NCBI GenBank assembly: GCA_937132145.1
Contig: CAKZNY010000157.1
Coordinates: 1 to 22,946, forward strand
Direction of reading: 5' to 3'
Length of the DNA stretch: 22,946 nt
Source of the DNA: an uncultured Paracoccaceae bacterium
GTDB taxonomy: Bacteria; Pseudomonadota; Alphaproteobacteria; Rhodobacterales; Rhodobacteraceae
Shown piece after piece: positions 1 to 7,408 of the stretch. Made by a program: the position numbers and the translations under genes. Numbering within the stretch: the stretch's first letter is position 1; each line of letters opens with the position of its first letter. Under the pieces are notes generated by a model. The model saw only the letters and a program-made list of their open reading frames with translations. It had not been told where the DNA came from and searched no databases.

Positions 1-102
1 TACACGCGGGTAACGACAACGGACTATACACACTTTATAGCACACTAATTATATCCACACGTAACTATTTGATATTAATGTTTATTTATAAGTGTAAATC
101 CA
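1..102. other. AT-rich non-coding end, possible edge of an integrated element
   Basis: No coding sequence is supported here. The stretch is clearly richer in A/T than the rest of the window and stops abruptly where the tRNA-Cys 3' half begins. It contains an imperfect inverted repeat (about 27-39 against 87-98) and short CACAC-type words at about 29-33, 41-45 and 56-60, which could be integrase arm-type sites. That role is a guess. The 7-mer ACGGACT at 19-25 matches what the 5' anticodon arm of the tRNA should be. Confidence 0.3.
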
Positions 103-146
103 TTGCAAATCCGTGTAGACCAGTTCGACTCTGGTACTCGCCTCCA
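103..146 (+). other. 3' half of tRNA-Cys(GCA), probable attachment-site remnant
   Basis: The sequence folds as the 3' half of a tRNA. The anticodon loop TTGCAAA (103-109) carries GCA at 105-107. The 3' anticodon strand TCCGT is at 110-114 and a 4-nt variable loop at 115-118. The T-arm is ACCAG (119-123), TTCGACT and a perfectly complementary CTGGT (131-135). Then come seven acceptor bases, a discriminator T (143) and CCA (144-146). U73 with anticodon GCA is characteristic of tRNA-Cys. The bases just upstream (98-102, ATCCA) do not pair with TCCGT, so no contiguous 5' half exists. Homology starting at the anticodon loop and ending at CCA is the normal crossover segment for tRNA-targeting tyrosine integrases, so an attR scar with the element to the left is the preferred reading. 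Confidence 0.7.
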
Positions 147-161
147 CCTTCCGGTTTTGAT

Positions 162-1178
162 TTACCCGTCACTGACCCCTGCCTCGTTGAATGTTGCCAT
201 GCCGGAATGGCAGGCGATTGCGCCTTTTAGGATGCCGATTGCAAGGGCCGCGCCGGAGCCTTCGCCTAGGCGCAGGCCGAGCGATAACAGTGGTTCTTTT
301 CCAAGGTAGTTAAGAAGACGTTTATGCGCTTGCTCGGCTGAGACATGTCCGGCCACGCAATGATCGAGGGCGCCTTTTGCCGTCTTTTCCAGAACCGAGG
401 CGGCCGCTGTGCAAATGAACCCATCCAGGATCACAGGAATGCTTTCGACCCTTGCTCGCAAAATTGCCCCGGCGATGGCCGCCAACTCGCGCCCTCCAAG
501 GCATCGAAGTGTTTCGAGCGCTGACCCTGCCCCTTCATGCAAAGCTACGCCGCGATCAACAACGTCGGCCTTACGCTTAAGCCCCGCGTCATCCACGCCG
601 GTTCCTCGACCAACCCAGTCGGCTCCGTTACCGCCATATAAGGCCGAAGCGATGGCCGCCGCAGATGTGGTGTTTCCGATGCCCATTTCGCCGCACACCA
701 ACAGGTCCGCGCTTGGGTCAACCGAATCCCAACCGGTTTTCAAGGCCGCTACCACCTCGGTCTCGCTCATTGCTGCTGTGGTGGTGAAGTCCGCAGTCGG
801 GGTGTCCAGATCAATCGCATGAACCGACATTTTCGCGCCGAACAGCTTGGAAAGCTGGTTGATCGCCGCCCCGCCTGCCTCGAAGTTATAGACCATTTGC
901 GCGGTTACCTCGGCAGGAAACGCCGAAATTCCTTGTGCTGTGACCCCGTGATTTCCTGCAAAAACAACGATCTGCGGGTTCTCCAGTGTTGGAGCCGCCT
1001 GCCCCCGCCAGCCTGCATACCAGATCGCAAGATCCTCTAACCTTCCAAGCGCCCCCGCGGGTTTGGTTAACACATCGTTGCGCGCTCTGGCGCCCGCTTC
1101 TGCGGATTGATCTGTGGAGGGGAGGTCTTCGATAATGGCGGCGAACTCTTTAAGGTTCGCAAACTGTTTGGCTGGCAT
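162..1178 (-). CDS. cobT: nicotinate-nucleotide--dimethylbenzimidazole phosphoribosyltransferase
   Basis: This enzyme transfers phosphoribose from nicotinate mononucleotide to 5,6-dimethylbenzimidazole, giving alpha-ribazole phosphate, the lower-ligand precursor of cobalamin. The 338-residue length is usual for the family. Visible family motifs are GNHGV near residues 75-79, GEMGIGNTT at 163-171, and RLGEGSGA near 302-309, whose Glu306 corresponds to the catalytic glutamate of the Salmonella enzyme. The ATG at 1178 is preceded by GAGGGA at normal spacing. It is divergent from cobS with 81 bases between them, which is too short for a cobalamin riboswitch. The stop codon lies only 15 bases from the end of the tRNA-Cys fragment. 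The same protein is called CobU in the Pseudomonas nomenclature. Confidence 0.97.
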   Translation of the reverse strand: MPAKQFANLKEFAAIIEDLPSTDQSAEAGARARNDVLTKPAGALGRLEDLAIWYAGWRGQAAPTLENPQIVVFAGNHGVTAQGISAFPAEVTAQMVYNFEAGGAAINQLSKLFGAKMSVHAIDLDTPTADFTTTAAMSETEVVAALKTGWDSVDPSADLLVCGEMGIGNTTSAAAIASALYGGNGADWVGRGTGVDDAGLKRKADVVDRGVALHEGAGSALETLRCLGGRELAAIAGAILRARVESIPVILDGFICTAAASVLEKTAKGALDHCVAGHVSAEQAHKRLLNYLGKEPLLSLGLRLGEGSGAALAIGILKGAIACHSGMATFNEAGVSDG

Positions 1179-1259
1179 GTTCTGTCCCTCTATGATTTGT
1201 TAACCTCTGCATAGCGGGTTTGAAATCCCGTGTAGAGACCAAAAACGACAAGGCATCAA

Positions 1260-2027
1260 ATGACCAAAACCATTCATAAGCCGGACCTGCAAGCCCATGA
1301 TATTTGGGCGGCGTTCAGCCTGCTGACCCGCCTGCCCGTGCCAGTTGATCACGCCCGCGCAGGGGCACGCGGAGCGGCAGCGGCTTGGGCTTTCCCCGTT
1401 GTGGGCTTGATTGTCGGGGGGGCGGCCGGTGCGATGGCAGCGTTTGCTGAATGGTTAGGTTTACCGGCCGGAATGGCGGCAGCGAGCGCGTTGGCGTTTC
1501 TTGCCGTGGTCACTGGCGGGATGCACGAAGATGGCTTGGCAGACTTCGCGGACGCAATGGGTGGCATGACAGTCGAGCGGCGATTGGAGATCATGAAGGA
1601 CAGCCGGATTGGCGCCTACGGGGTCATAGCCCTATCGATAGCCCTGCTGGCCCGGTGGTCCGGCATCGGCGAGATGTCCGGCTTGACGGTTGTATTCACC
1701 CTCGCGGCCGTGGGTGCGGCGTCGCGTGCGGTTATGGTTTGGTTAATGTTTGCAATGCCGCCTGCCCGTAAAACGGGGCTATCGGCGGGTATCGGAAAGC
1801 CAAACGTAACGACGGTGCTGGTCGCCAGTGGCATCGCATTTCTAGCCTGCGTTATACTAACAGGGCTGTCAGGCGTCGTGCTGTTCGTGTTGATTTTTGC
1901 AGGGGCATTGCCGGTGTACTGGCTCGCGAACCGAACCTTGGGGGGGCAAACTGGCGACGTACTGGGGGCTGCACAACAAGTTACTGAAATCGTTGGGCTG
2001 GCCGCTGCAATTGCCTTGCTGGCATAA
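1260..2027 (+). CDS. cobS: adenosylcobinamide-GDP ribazoletransferase (cobalamin synthase)
   Basis: Integral membrane enzyme joining adenosylcobinamide-GDP to alpha-ribazole (or its phosphate), the final assembly step of adenosylcobalamin. The 255-residue protein carries the acidic family motif GGMHEDGLADFADAMGG at residues 86-102 and KDSRIGAYG at 113-121, both typical of CobS. It has several hydrophobic helices (about residues 43-65, 72-87, 120-165, 187-220 and the C-terminus). The ATG at 1260 follows AAGG at about 6-nt spacing. It is divergent from cobT, whose product makes its substrate, so the two act consecutively. The stop codon is embedded in the T-tract (minus strand) of the terminator serving carD. 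Confidence 0.97.
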   Translation: MTKTIHKPDLQAHDIWAAFSLLTRLPVPVDHARAGARGAAAAWAFPVVGLIVGGAAGAMAAFAEWLGLPAGMAAASALAFLAVVTGGMHEDGLADFADAMGGMTVERRLEIMKDSRIGAYGVIALSIALLARWSGIGEMSGLTVVFTLAAVGAASRAVMVWLMFAMPPARKTGLSAGIGKPNVTTVLVASGIAFLACVILTGLSGVVLFVLIFAGALPVYWLANRTLGGQTGDVLGAAQQVTEIVGLAAAIALLA

Positions 2028-2060
2028 AAAAGCCGCGCCAGAGTAAACCCGCGCGGCTTT
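2026..2060 (-). terminator. rho-independent terminator of carD, overlapping the cobS stop
   Basis: Perfect 10-bp stem: AAAGCCGCGC at 2029-2038 and GCGCGGCTTT at 2051-2060, with a 12-base loop. Read on the minus strand the stem is followed by six T residues, one being within the cobS stop codon. On the plus strand the following bases (GAATTTCTTT) make a poorer tail, so it may also stop cobS transcripts less efficiently. Confidence 0.85.
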
Positions 2061-2068
2061 GAATTTCT

Positions 2069-2590
2069 TTAGGCCGCAATAACCACGCGGCTGTCCAGCA
2101 CATCGTTAATCTTTTTCTGTGCTGCATCCTCGCCATCGCCATCAACGGCTGTGACTTCGCGGGTTAGACGTTCCAGTGCGGCTTCATAAAGCTGACGCTC
2201 GGAATAGGACTGCTCGCGCTGGTCGTCGTTGCGGTGCAAGTCGCGAACCACCTCGGCAATCATAATCAGATCGCCCGAGTTAATCTTCTGTTCATATTCC
2301 TGCGCGCGACGCGACCACATAGCCCGTTTCACCCGAGCGCGTCCTTTGAGGGTACGCATCGCATGCGCAATAACATCGGGGCTGGAAAGCGGACGCATGC
2401 CAACCGATTCGGCTTTGGCGGTGGGAACCCGCAACGTCATCTTGTCTTTCTCAAAATTGATCACGAACATTTCCAGCATGAAACCGGCGATTTCCTGCTC
2501 TTCAATCGACACGACTTTCCCTACCCCGTGCGAGGGGTATACAACGAAATCATTCGGGCTAAACATCACGTCTGATTTATTCTTACTCAT
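2069..2590 (-). CDS. carD: CarD/CdnL-family RNA polymerase-binding transcription regulator
   Basis: CarD/CdnL proteins bind the RNA polymerase beta subunit through an N-terminal Tudor-like domain, and promoter DNA through a helical C-terminal domain, stabilising open complexes at rRNA and other housekeeping promoters. The sequence opens with MSKNKSDVMFSPNDFVVYPS, followed by HGVGKVVSIEEQ, characteristic of the RNA-polymerase-interacting domain (about residues 8-70). A basic helical region follows (RTLKGRARVKRAMWSRRAQ). I chose ATG 2590 (173 residues) because AAAGGA lies 9 bases upstream. The upstream in-frame ATG at 2599 would sit on that ribosome site and the 2635 start lengthens the protein beyond family norms. 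It is last in a minus-strand series after fdxA, with 195 bases between them that probably hold its own promoter. Confidence 0.93.
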   Translation of the reverse strand: MSKNKSDVMFSPNDFVVYPSHGVGKVVSIEEQEIAGFMLEMFVINFEKDKMTLRVPTAKAESVGMRPLSSPDVIAHAMRTLKGRARVKRAMWSRRAQEYEQKINSGDLIMIAEVVRDLHRNDDQREQSYSERQLYEAALERLTREVTAVDGDGEDAAQKKINDVLDSRVVIAA

Positions 2591-2785
2591 ACATTCCATT
2601 CCTTTTCTGACGGACAAAAAAACCCTAGGCCGCATCAGATGCAGTCTGTGGTTGGTTTTATGTCCAGCTAACGGCCGACCATTCCAAATTCCGAGAACCG
2701 GAATGTTTTCTCGCTGCCGTGCGAGTTACAAACCCTGTATAACACAAAAATCACGTTGAAAAAAGAGGGTAGCGATTTTAGGCGT

Positions 2786-3124
2786 TTAACCGCCTTCACC
2801 AGGTTTTTCACTGAAGTATTTCTCCAGCTTGCCTTCTTCGCCGTCACGATCCTCGGCGTTAGGTAGCGGGTCTTTCTGGCTGATGATAACCGGCCACTTT
2901 TCCGAGTACTTTCGGTTGAATTCAACCCATTTCTCGGCGTCCGGCTCTGTGTCGGGGCGGATCGCATCGGCGGGGCATTCGGGTTCACACACACCACAGT
3001 CGATGCACTCATCCGGGTGGATGACGAGCATATTTTCGCCCTCGTAGAAACAATCCACAGGGCAAACCTCGACACAATCAGTGTATTTACAGGCGATACA
3101 GGCGTCGTTCACGATATAGGTCAT
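2786..3124 (-). CDS. fdxA: 7Fe ferredoxin FdxA (Azotobacter FdI type)
   Basis: A small soluble electron carrier with one [3Fe-4S] and one [4Fe-4S] cluster. By alignment in memory with Azotobacter vinelandii FdI, Cys9, Cys17 and Cys50 should hold the 3Fe cluster and Cys21, Cys40, Cys43 and Cys46 the 4Fe cluster. The [17 protein letters not shown] and [12 protein letters not shown] stretches are almost diagnostic. The length of 112 residues, with the C-terminal [16 protein letters not shown] extension, is typical. The ATG at 3124 has a weak GAAAG ribosome site. The 82 bases between it and the upstream S4 gene include a possible promoter (TTGATC near 3210-3205 and a TAAATA-like -10 17 bases downstream on the minus strand), so it may be transcribed both with and without the helicase genes. 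Confidence 0.96.
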   Translation of the reverse strand: MTYIVNDACIACKYTDCVEVCPVDCFYEGENMLVIHPDECIDCGVCEPECPADAIRPDTEPDAEKWVEFNRKYSEKWPVIISQKDPLPNAEDRDGEEGKLEKYFSEKPGEGG

Positions 3125-3206
3125 CGGATACTTTCGATCATTAACGTATGGGTGAAGCCTGTCACACTTCCTAACCCCCGTTATTTAGAACTGCTTTGCG
3201 GTTTGA

Positions 3207-3578
3207 TCAAGGCCCCCCGCGTTTGATTTTATCAATAGCGCGGCGATCTCGCTTGGTCGGGCGGCCTTTTCGTTCAATTTCCGGTGTGATCGCGGGGATT
3301 TCGGGAATCGGCGTTAAATCATCGTACAGGGTTTGCGCCTCAACGGCGGGGCCACGGCGCACGCCCAACGCCTTTAGCTTAACAATTCGCAAAGTTTCGA
3401 CTTGCAGGAATTCAAGCGTATCGCCAACTTTGATCGGCGTTGAGGTTTTCTTAACCTTCACGCCATTCAGGCGCACATGTCCGGCGTTAACCACTTTTGC
3501 AGAAATCGAGCGGGCTTTGAAAAACCGCGCCTGCCATAGCCATTTATCGAGGCGAATGCTTTGGCGCGGCTCTGTCAT
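3207..3578 (-). CDS. S4-domain RNA-binding protein (Hsp15/HslR-like)
   Basis: This 123-residue basic protein begins with an S4 RNA-binding domain: RLDKWLWQARFFKARSISAK at residues 9-28, then VVNAGHVRLNG and VKKTSTPIKVGDTLEF. It resembles Hsp15 (HslR), which in E. coli binds free 50S subunits carrying nascent chain and helps ribosome recycling. That function here is inferred from similarity only. The C-terminus is basic (RKGRPTKRDRRAIDKIKR), as is common for the family. It starts 7 bases after the helicase stop codon, so it is very likely cotranscribed and perhaps translationally coupled. The pairing of an S4 protein with an RNA helicase fits an RNA/ribosome role. Confidence 0.88.
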   Translation of the reverse strand: MTEPRQSIRLDKWLWQARFFKARSISAKVVNAGHVRLNGVKVKKTSTPIKVGDTLEFLQVETLRIVKLKALGVRRGPAVEAQTLYDDLTPIPEIPAITPEIERKGRPTKRDRRAIDKIKRGGP

Positions 3579-3585
3579 TCATGCC

Positions 3586-6417
3586 CTATTTATTTTTCAA
3601 CGCCATCAAGGCGGCGAAGGGGTTATCAGGGTCGATAGGTTTTTCCTTCTTGGGAGGCCGTGCCGCGAAATTCTGCTGGCGATTGTCCGGCGTGCCCTTC
3701 TTGGCGCGAGGTTTACCCTTCGGCTTGCCTTTGCCACGATTTTCGTTGCGCGGTGCCGCGGGGCGACGACGTGGTGCCCATGTGAAGGTGTAGAAAACCT
3801 CGACTTCAGGTTCTGCCGGTTCAGCGTCGGCATCTTTTGGTTCAACGTCGGCATCTGCCTCAACCGCAGGGACCACTTCGGGGGCCTCGGCTGGCGCCTC
3901 GGCGTCCGTGGGTGCTTTTGCGGCTGGTACCTCGGTGTCCGTGGTTGCTTCTGCGGCTGGCGCATCGGCGTCCGTGGCAGGTTCTGTGGCGGGTTCTACA
4001 ACGGTCTCTGTGGCCTTGTCGGCCTCCGGCGTTGGTACGGTAGCTTTGACCTTGGGGCGTTCGCCCTTTTCGGCCTTATAGCCCAAGCCTTCCATCAAGT
4101 TGGCGAATTGTTCCAGCGTTAGGCCGGTGATCGACAACATGTCGGGATTAGCCTCGAACCCTGAACGGGTATCTTGGCTACGGATCATATCGGCGAGACG
4201 TTCCAGCATGTCGATGCGAATCGCGCGGTCCCCTGCCAGACGGTATCCGGCGTGGGCGTAATAGCCTTCGGGCGCGTCTTTAACGGCTGGCACAGTGACC
4301 AGACCCGGAGGGGGGGCTTCGGGGAACTCGTCCAATCCAGCCGTCAGCGACCACAGCACCAGACGCAGGCGCGTCGGGGCGGGTTTCAGCATTAGCTGTT
4401 GGAAAATGGTGAACTGTCCGAAACGAACGCCATGCTTGCGAAGCAGGCCGCGCTGGTCTTGATCCAGACCTTTGATGTCATCGGCAATCTCGGCGCGGGG
4501 CAGAACGCCCATCGCCTCGACGATCCGGAACGCAACACCTTTGGCCATGCCTGTTAGCGTCTCGTCATTTTTCAGCGCCAACAACGTCTCGAACTGGGCG
4601 GTGATCCGGCGATCAATGAAGTGTGAAAGGCGACGGCGCACTTTCTCGGCCACGTCCGGTCCGGCTTCTTCGTCAACGAAAGGCGCGACGCTCGGTGACA
4701 ACGCATCAGCACCAACCACCAGTTTGCCCACCGCGTATTCACCCCACATCAGGCCGCCCTGCTCGGTTATGTCTATCTCCGTGTCCGGCGAGTTATAAAA
4801 CTTGTCGGAGCGCAGGTTGAACGCAGGTTGAAGCGCTGCAATCGCGGTCGCGCGCAAAGTCTTGGCCTCTTCTACTGAAGCGGATGGGTCAAGCTGGAAA
4901 CGGAAGCCCTCAAGCTTACCGATAAAATGGCCCTCGACGGTGACTTCACCGTTTTCGTTTACGTCTGCCACTAGGGCCTCCTTCTGTTTCAAGCGGCGCA
5001 GCAAAACACTGGTGCGCCGATCGACAAATCGTTGGGTCAGGGCCTCGTGCAAGGCATCTGACAGTCTATCCTCAATCGCGCGGGTTTCGCCGCGCCAATG
5101 GGCTGCATCCGCAACCCAGTCTTTACGCTGGGCAACATAGGTCCATGTGCGGATAAAGGCTAGTCGTTTCGACAGTGCATCTATGTCTCCGGCAACTTTA
5201 TCTATCCTTTTAACCTCTGCGGCCAGCCAGTCGGTTGGAATGCGCCCCCCATCGTGCATAAAGTTGAACAGCTTTTGGCAGATAGCAACGTGCTCCGAAG
5301 CGGAAATCTTGCGGAAATCAGGGACTTGGCAGACCTCCCAAAGCTTTCGCACATCCGGTGCGGTATCGATTTTGTCCTTAACTTCGGGCATGGCCCATAG
5401 CGTCTTTAGCGTGGCAAGATCATCGGCTTCGCGGGCACGTACCAGTTCCGGATGCTCAGACACCTGCTCTAGCGAACGGATAAGCGAATCCGGCGTGCCG
5501 AATTCCAGACGTGAACTGCGCCATTGCAGTTTCTTGATCGAGGCAAAACGGTGGTTTTCGATTGCGTCCACCCATTCGGGTTCCAGAGGCGGCGCCTCGC
5601 CGGTAACGCCAAAAGTTCCGTCGGTGGTGAAACGCCCTGCCCGCCCGACAATCTGTGCCAGCTCGTTGGGGTGTAAATACCGGTGCCGTCGCCCGTCGAA
5701 TTTTGACGTACCCGCCAGCGCCACATGCTTGATGTCGAGGTTAAGGCCCATGCCAATCGCATCTGTCGCCACCAGATAATCGACATCGCCGTTCTGATAC
5801 ATCTCCACCTGCGCGTTTCGCGTGCGGGGTGACAGCGCCCCCATCACCACGGCCGCGCCACCCTTTTGGCGGCGTATTAGTTCCGCAATCGCGTAAACAT
5901 TATCGACCGAGAACGCGACAATAGCTGAACGCGGCGGCATTCGACTGATTTTCTTTTCACCGGAATAGGTCAGCTTGGACAGGCGATCACGGCGCATGAA
6001 CTGTGCCTCGGGGATAAGCGAGGCTATGCGCCCCCGCATCGAATCCGCGCCAAGGAACAAGGTTTCTCGCAAACCCCGCGCGTTCAGCAACCGGTCGGTG
6101 AAAATATAGCCGCGGTCCGGGTCGGCACATAGCTGGATCTCGTCCACCGCCAGAAAATCCGCGCCAATGTTGACGGGCATCGCCTCGACCGTACATACCC
6201 AGTATTTGGTGCGCGGGGGCACGATGCGCTCTTCGCCCGTTACCAGCGCCACCACCGATGGTCCGCGCAGGGCCACGATCCGATCGTAAACCTCGCGCGC
6301 CAGAAGGCGCAGCGGCAAGCCGATCACACCGGTGCGGTGCGCCAGCATGCGTTCGATCGCGTAGTGGGTTTTGCCCGTGTTGGTCGGGCCTAATACGGCG
6401 GTGATAGTTGACTGCAT
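3586..6417 (-). CDS. SUV3-like DExH-type RNA helicase
   Basis: An ATP-dependent superfamily-2 helicase of the kind related to mitochondrial SUV3, which unwinds RNA for degradation. Motifs seen: Walker A GPTNTGKT at residues 10-17, DEIQ at 92-95 (the SUV3 form of the DEAD box), ATDAIGMGLNLDI at 217-229 and QIVGRAGRF at 255-263. The N-terminal ~300 residues are the motor and the middle ~500 residues hold helical domains I cannot name. From about 800 the protein becomes a low-complexity Ala/Pro/Glu/Thr/Asp tail with 11-residue repeats, then a strongly basic Arg/Lys/Pro-rich end. At 943 residues it is longer than human SUV3 because of this tail. It lies 15 bases after the TPR gene and directly before the S4 gene. 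The true partner nuclease is unknown; alphaproteobacterial function is inferred. Confidence 0.92.
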   Translation of the reverse strand: MQSTITAVLGPTNTGKTHYAIERMLAHRTGVIGLPLRLLAREVYDRIVALRGPSVVALVTGEERIVPPRTKYWVCTVEAMPVNIGADFLAVDEIQLCADPDRGYIFTDRLLNARGLRETLFLGADSMRGRIASLIPEAQFMRRDRLSKLTYSGEKKISRMPPRSAIVAFSVDNVYAIAELIRRQKGGAAVVMGALSPRTRNAQVEMYQNGDVDYLVATDAIGMGLNLDIKHVALAGTSKFDGRRHRYLHPNELAQIVGRAGRFTTDGTFGVTGEAPPLEPEWVDAIENHRFASIKKLQWRSSRLEFGTPDSLIRSLEQVSEHPELVRAREADDLATLKTLWAMPEVKDKIDTAPDVRKLWEVCQVPDFRKISASEHVAICQKLFNFMHDGGRIPTDWLAAEVKRIDKVAGDIDALSKRLAFIRTWTYVAQRKDWVADAAHWRGETRAIEDRLSDALHEALTQRFVDRRTSVLLRRLKQKEALVADVNENGEVTVEGHFIGKLEGFRFQLDPSASVEEAKTLRATAIAALQPAFNLRSDKFYNSPDTEIDITEQGGLMWGEYAVGKLVVGADALSPSVAPFVDEEAGPDVAEKVRRRLSHFIDRRITAQFETLLALKNDETLTGMAKGVAFRIVEAMGVLPRAEIADDIKGLDQDQRGLLRKHGVRFGQFTIFQQLMLKPAPTRLRLVLWSLTAGLDEFPEAPPPGLVTVPAVKDAPEGYYAHAGYRLAGDRAIRIDMLERLADMIRSQDTRSGFEANPDMLSITGLTLEQFANLMEGLGYKAEKGERPKVKATVPTPEADKATETVVEPATEPATDADAPAAEATTDTEVPAAKAPTDAEAPAEAPEVVPAVEADADVEPKDADAEPAEPEVEVFYTFTWAPRRRPAAPRNENRGKGKPKGKPRAKKGTPDNRQQNFAARPPKKEKPIDPDNPFAALMALKNK
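3890..3988. repeat. three 33-bp tandem repeats in the helicase tail
   Basis: Three consecutive 33-base units (3890-3922, 3923-3955, 3956-3988) each start GCTGG and share the CTCGG(C/T)GTCCGTGG core. On the coding (minus) strand each unit gives an 11-residue acidic/proline repeat of the pattern A-x-E-x-x-T-D-x-x-x-P. The repeats keep the frame and probably vary in number between strains. Confidence 0.85.
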
Positions 6418-6432
6418 ACTGGGGATTTAAGG

Positions 6433-6999
6433 TTACAACTCCACACCGTCAATCTCCGCTTGCAAAGCAATTAACGCCTCGTTCACGTTTTGGAGGTACG
6501 GGTGGAGGTCGCGGGCCATGCTATAGGCCTTATACGCGCCCTTTAAGTACCCGAGTTCCTCGAACATCAAACCAAGCCCGTTCAACGCCCCGAAATGCCG
6601 GGGGTTAAGGATTAGCGTTTGCCGGACGTCCGAAATGGACAACGCATATTCATCCGTCAGGTAATAAACCGTCGCGCGCGCATTCCACCCTTCGGCGAAA
6701 TCAGGCGCGTGGTCTATCAGGGCCGACAGGTGTTCGATGGCCTTGGGATAGTCCATTTCCGCCATGGCTATCTGGCCACGCTCCAACAATAAATCCATCG
6801 CGGCTGAACCGGAATGCCCCCAAATCTCGATAATCTCCTGTTCGAATGCATAGTAATCCTCGATGTCTGCTTCATGCAATTGATCAAACAGCTCGTCCAG
6901 ACGAAATTGTGCGTCCTCCACATCGTTGCCCGCATCCGCGAAGGCGATGCTGGCGAAAAATTGCAGCACCAATATCAATAGTATACTTGAGAACCGCAC
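6433..6999 (-). CDS. exported tetratricopeptide-repeat protein
   Basis: The 188-residue product has an N-terminal signal sequence (hydrophobic core about residues 4-20, likely cleavage after AFA or ADA) and then helical TPR units: AIEHLSALIDHAPDFAEGWNARATVYYLTDEYALSISDVRQTLILNPRHFGALNGLGLMFEELG is about two full repeats. TPR modules bind other proteins; no specific partner can be named. The start is GTG at 6999, supported by GAGG six bases upstream. The stop is 15 bases before the helicase start on the same strand, so it heads that operon, although an exported protein and an RNA helicase need not share a process. Its 5' side faces the SCP2 gene across 118 bases. Confidence 0.85.
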   Translation of the reverse strand: MRFSSILLILVLQFFASIAFADAGNDVEDAQFRLDELFDQLHEADIEDYYAFEQEIIEIWGHSGSAAMDLLLERGQIAMAEMDYPKAIEHLSALIDHAPDFAEGWNARATVYYLTDEYALSISDVRQTLILNPRHFGALNGLGLMFEELGYLKGAYKAYSMARDLHPYLQNVNEALIALQAEIDGVEL

Positions 7000-7117
7000 A
7001 GCACGCCTCGCTTCAAAACCCGAATTTCACCTAACGCAACGATAAGTGCATCAGAGGGTTCCATTATAGACAGCGCCACCATAAGTTACACTAAACTTTA
7101 TAACTTCGGAGACAAAT

Positions 7118-7408
7118 ATGAGTGATATCCTGAAATCAGCCGCCAGCACATTAAGCGACAAGATCGAAGGTCATTCCTTTGATGGTTCGGTTAAGTTCGA
7201 AATGCTCGGCGTTGGGGCCATACGCATCGACGAAAACGGTGTGAGCGTTGACGACAGCGAGGCCGATTGCACGTTATCTGCCGATGCCGATGTGTTTCAG
7301 GCGATCATCGACGGGGAGACAAATCCGACGTCGGCTTTCATGACGGGTAAGCTGAAGATTGACGGAGACATGGGCATGGCAATGAAGCTCGCCTCTTTGC
7401 TGGCCTGA
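7118..7408 (+). CDS. SCP2 sterol-binding-domain family protein
   Basis: A 96-residue protein with the SCP2 fold signature: a charged beta strand region VKFEMLGVGAIRID, then DCTLSADADVFQAIIDGETNPTSAFMTGKLKIDGDMGMAMKLASLL, the usual C-terminal half of bacterial SCP2 proteins. The family forms a hydrophobic tunnel for lipids or acyl chains; the natural ligand is unknown. Its ATG follows CGGAG. Its TGA overlaps the ATG of the hydrolase gene by one base, indicating translational coupling and suggesting joint lipid-related work. A short inverted repeat (AAGTTA 7083-7088, TAACTT 7101-7106) lies just before the ribosome site. Confidence 0.92.
   Translation: MSDILKSAASTLSDKIEGHSFDGSVKFEMLGVGAIRIDENGVSVDDSEADCTLSADADVFQAIIDGETNPTSAFMTGKLKIDGDMGMAMKLASLLA

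Noticed and set aside
1..150. 3' end of a tmRNA (ssrA), possibly of the permuted alphaproteobacterial type
   Set aside because: The T-arm and CCA would fit, but the GCA anticodon loop, 4-nt variable loop and discriminator T specify tRNA-Cys rather than the Ala-type acceptor of tmRNA.
1223..1244. Second degenerate copy of the tRNA-Cys segment (GAAATCCCGTGTAGAGACC), which would bracket cobT
   Set aside because: It needs gaps to match and has neither T-arm nor CCA, so coincidence is more likely than an attachment site.
1179..1259. Cobalamin riboswitch between cobT and cobS
   Set aside because: Only 81 bases, with just one short hairpin (CGGG...CCCG); no B12-box-like element is visible and the space is too small.
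3203..3210. FNR-like TTGATCAA upstream of fdxA
   Set aside because: An FNR site needs TTGAT and ATCAA separated by four bases; here the halves overlap, and it coincides with the S4 stop codon.
3196..4122. 308-codon plus-strand open frame opposite the S4 and helicase genes
   Set aside because: Its repeats are the antisense image of the helicase tail repeats; there is no family similarity and the minus-strand genes are clear.
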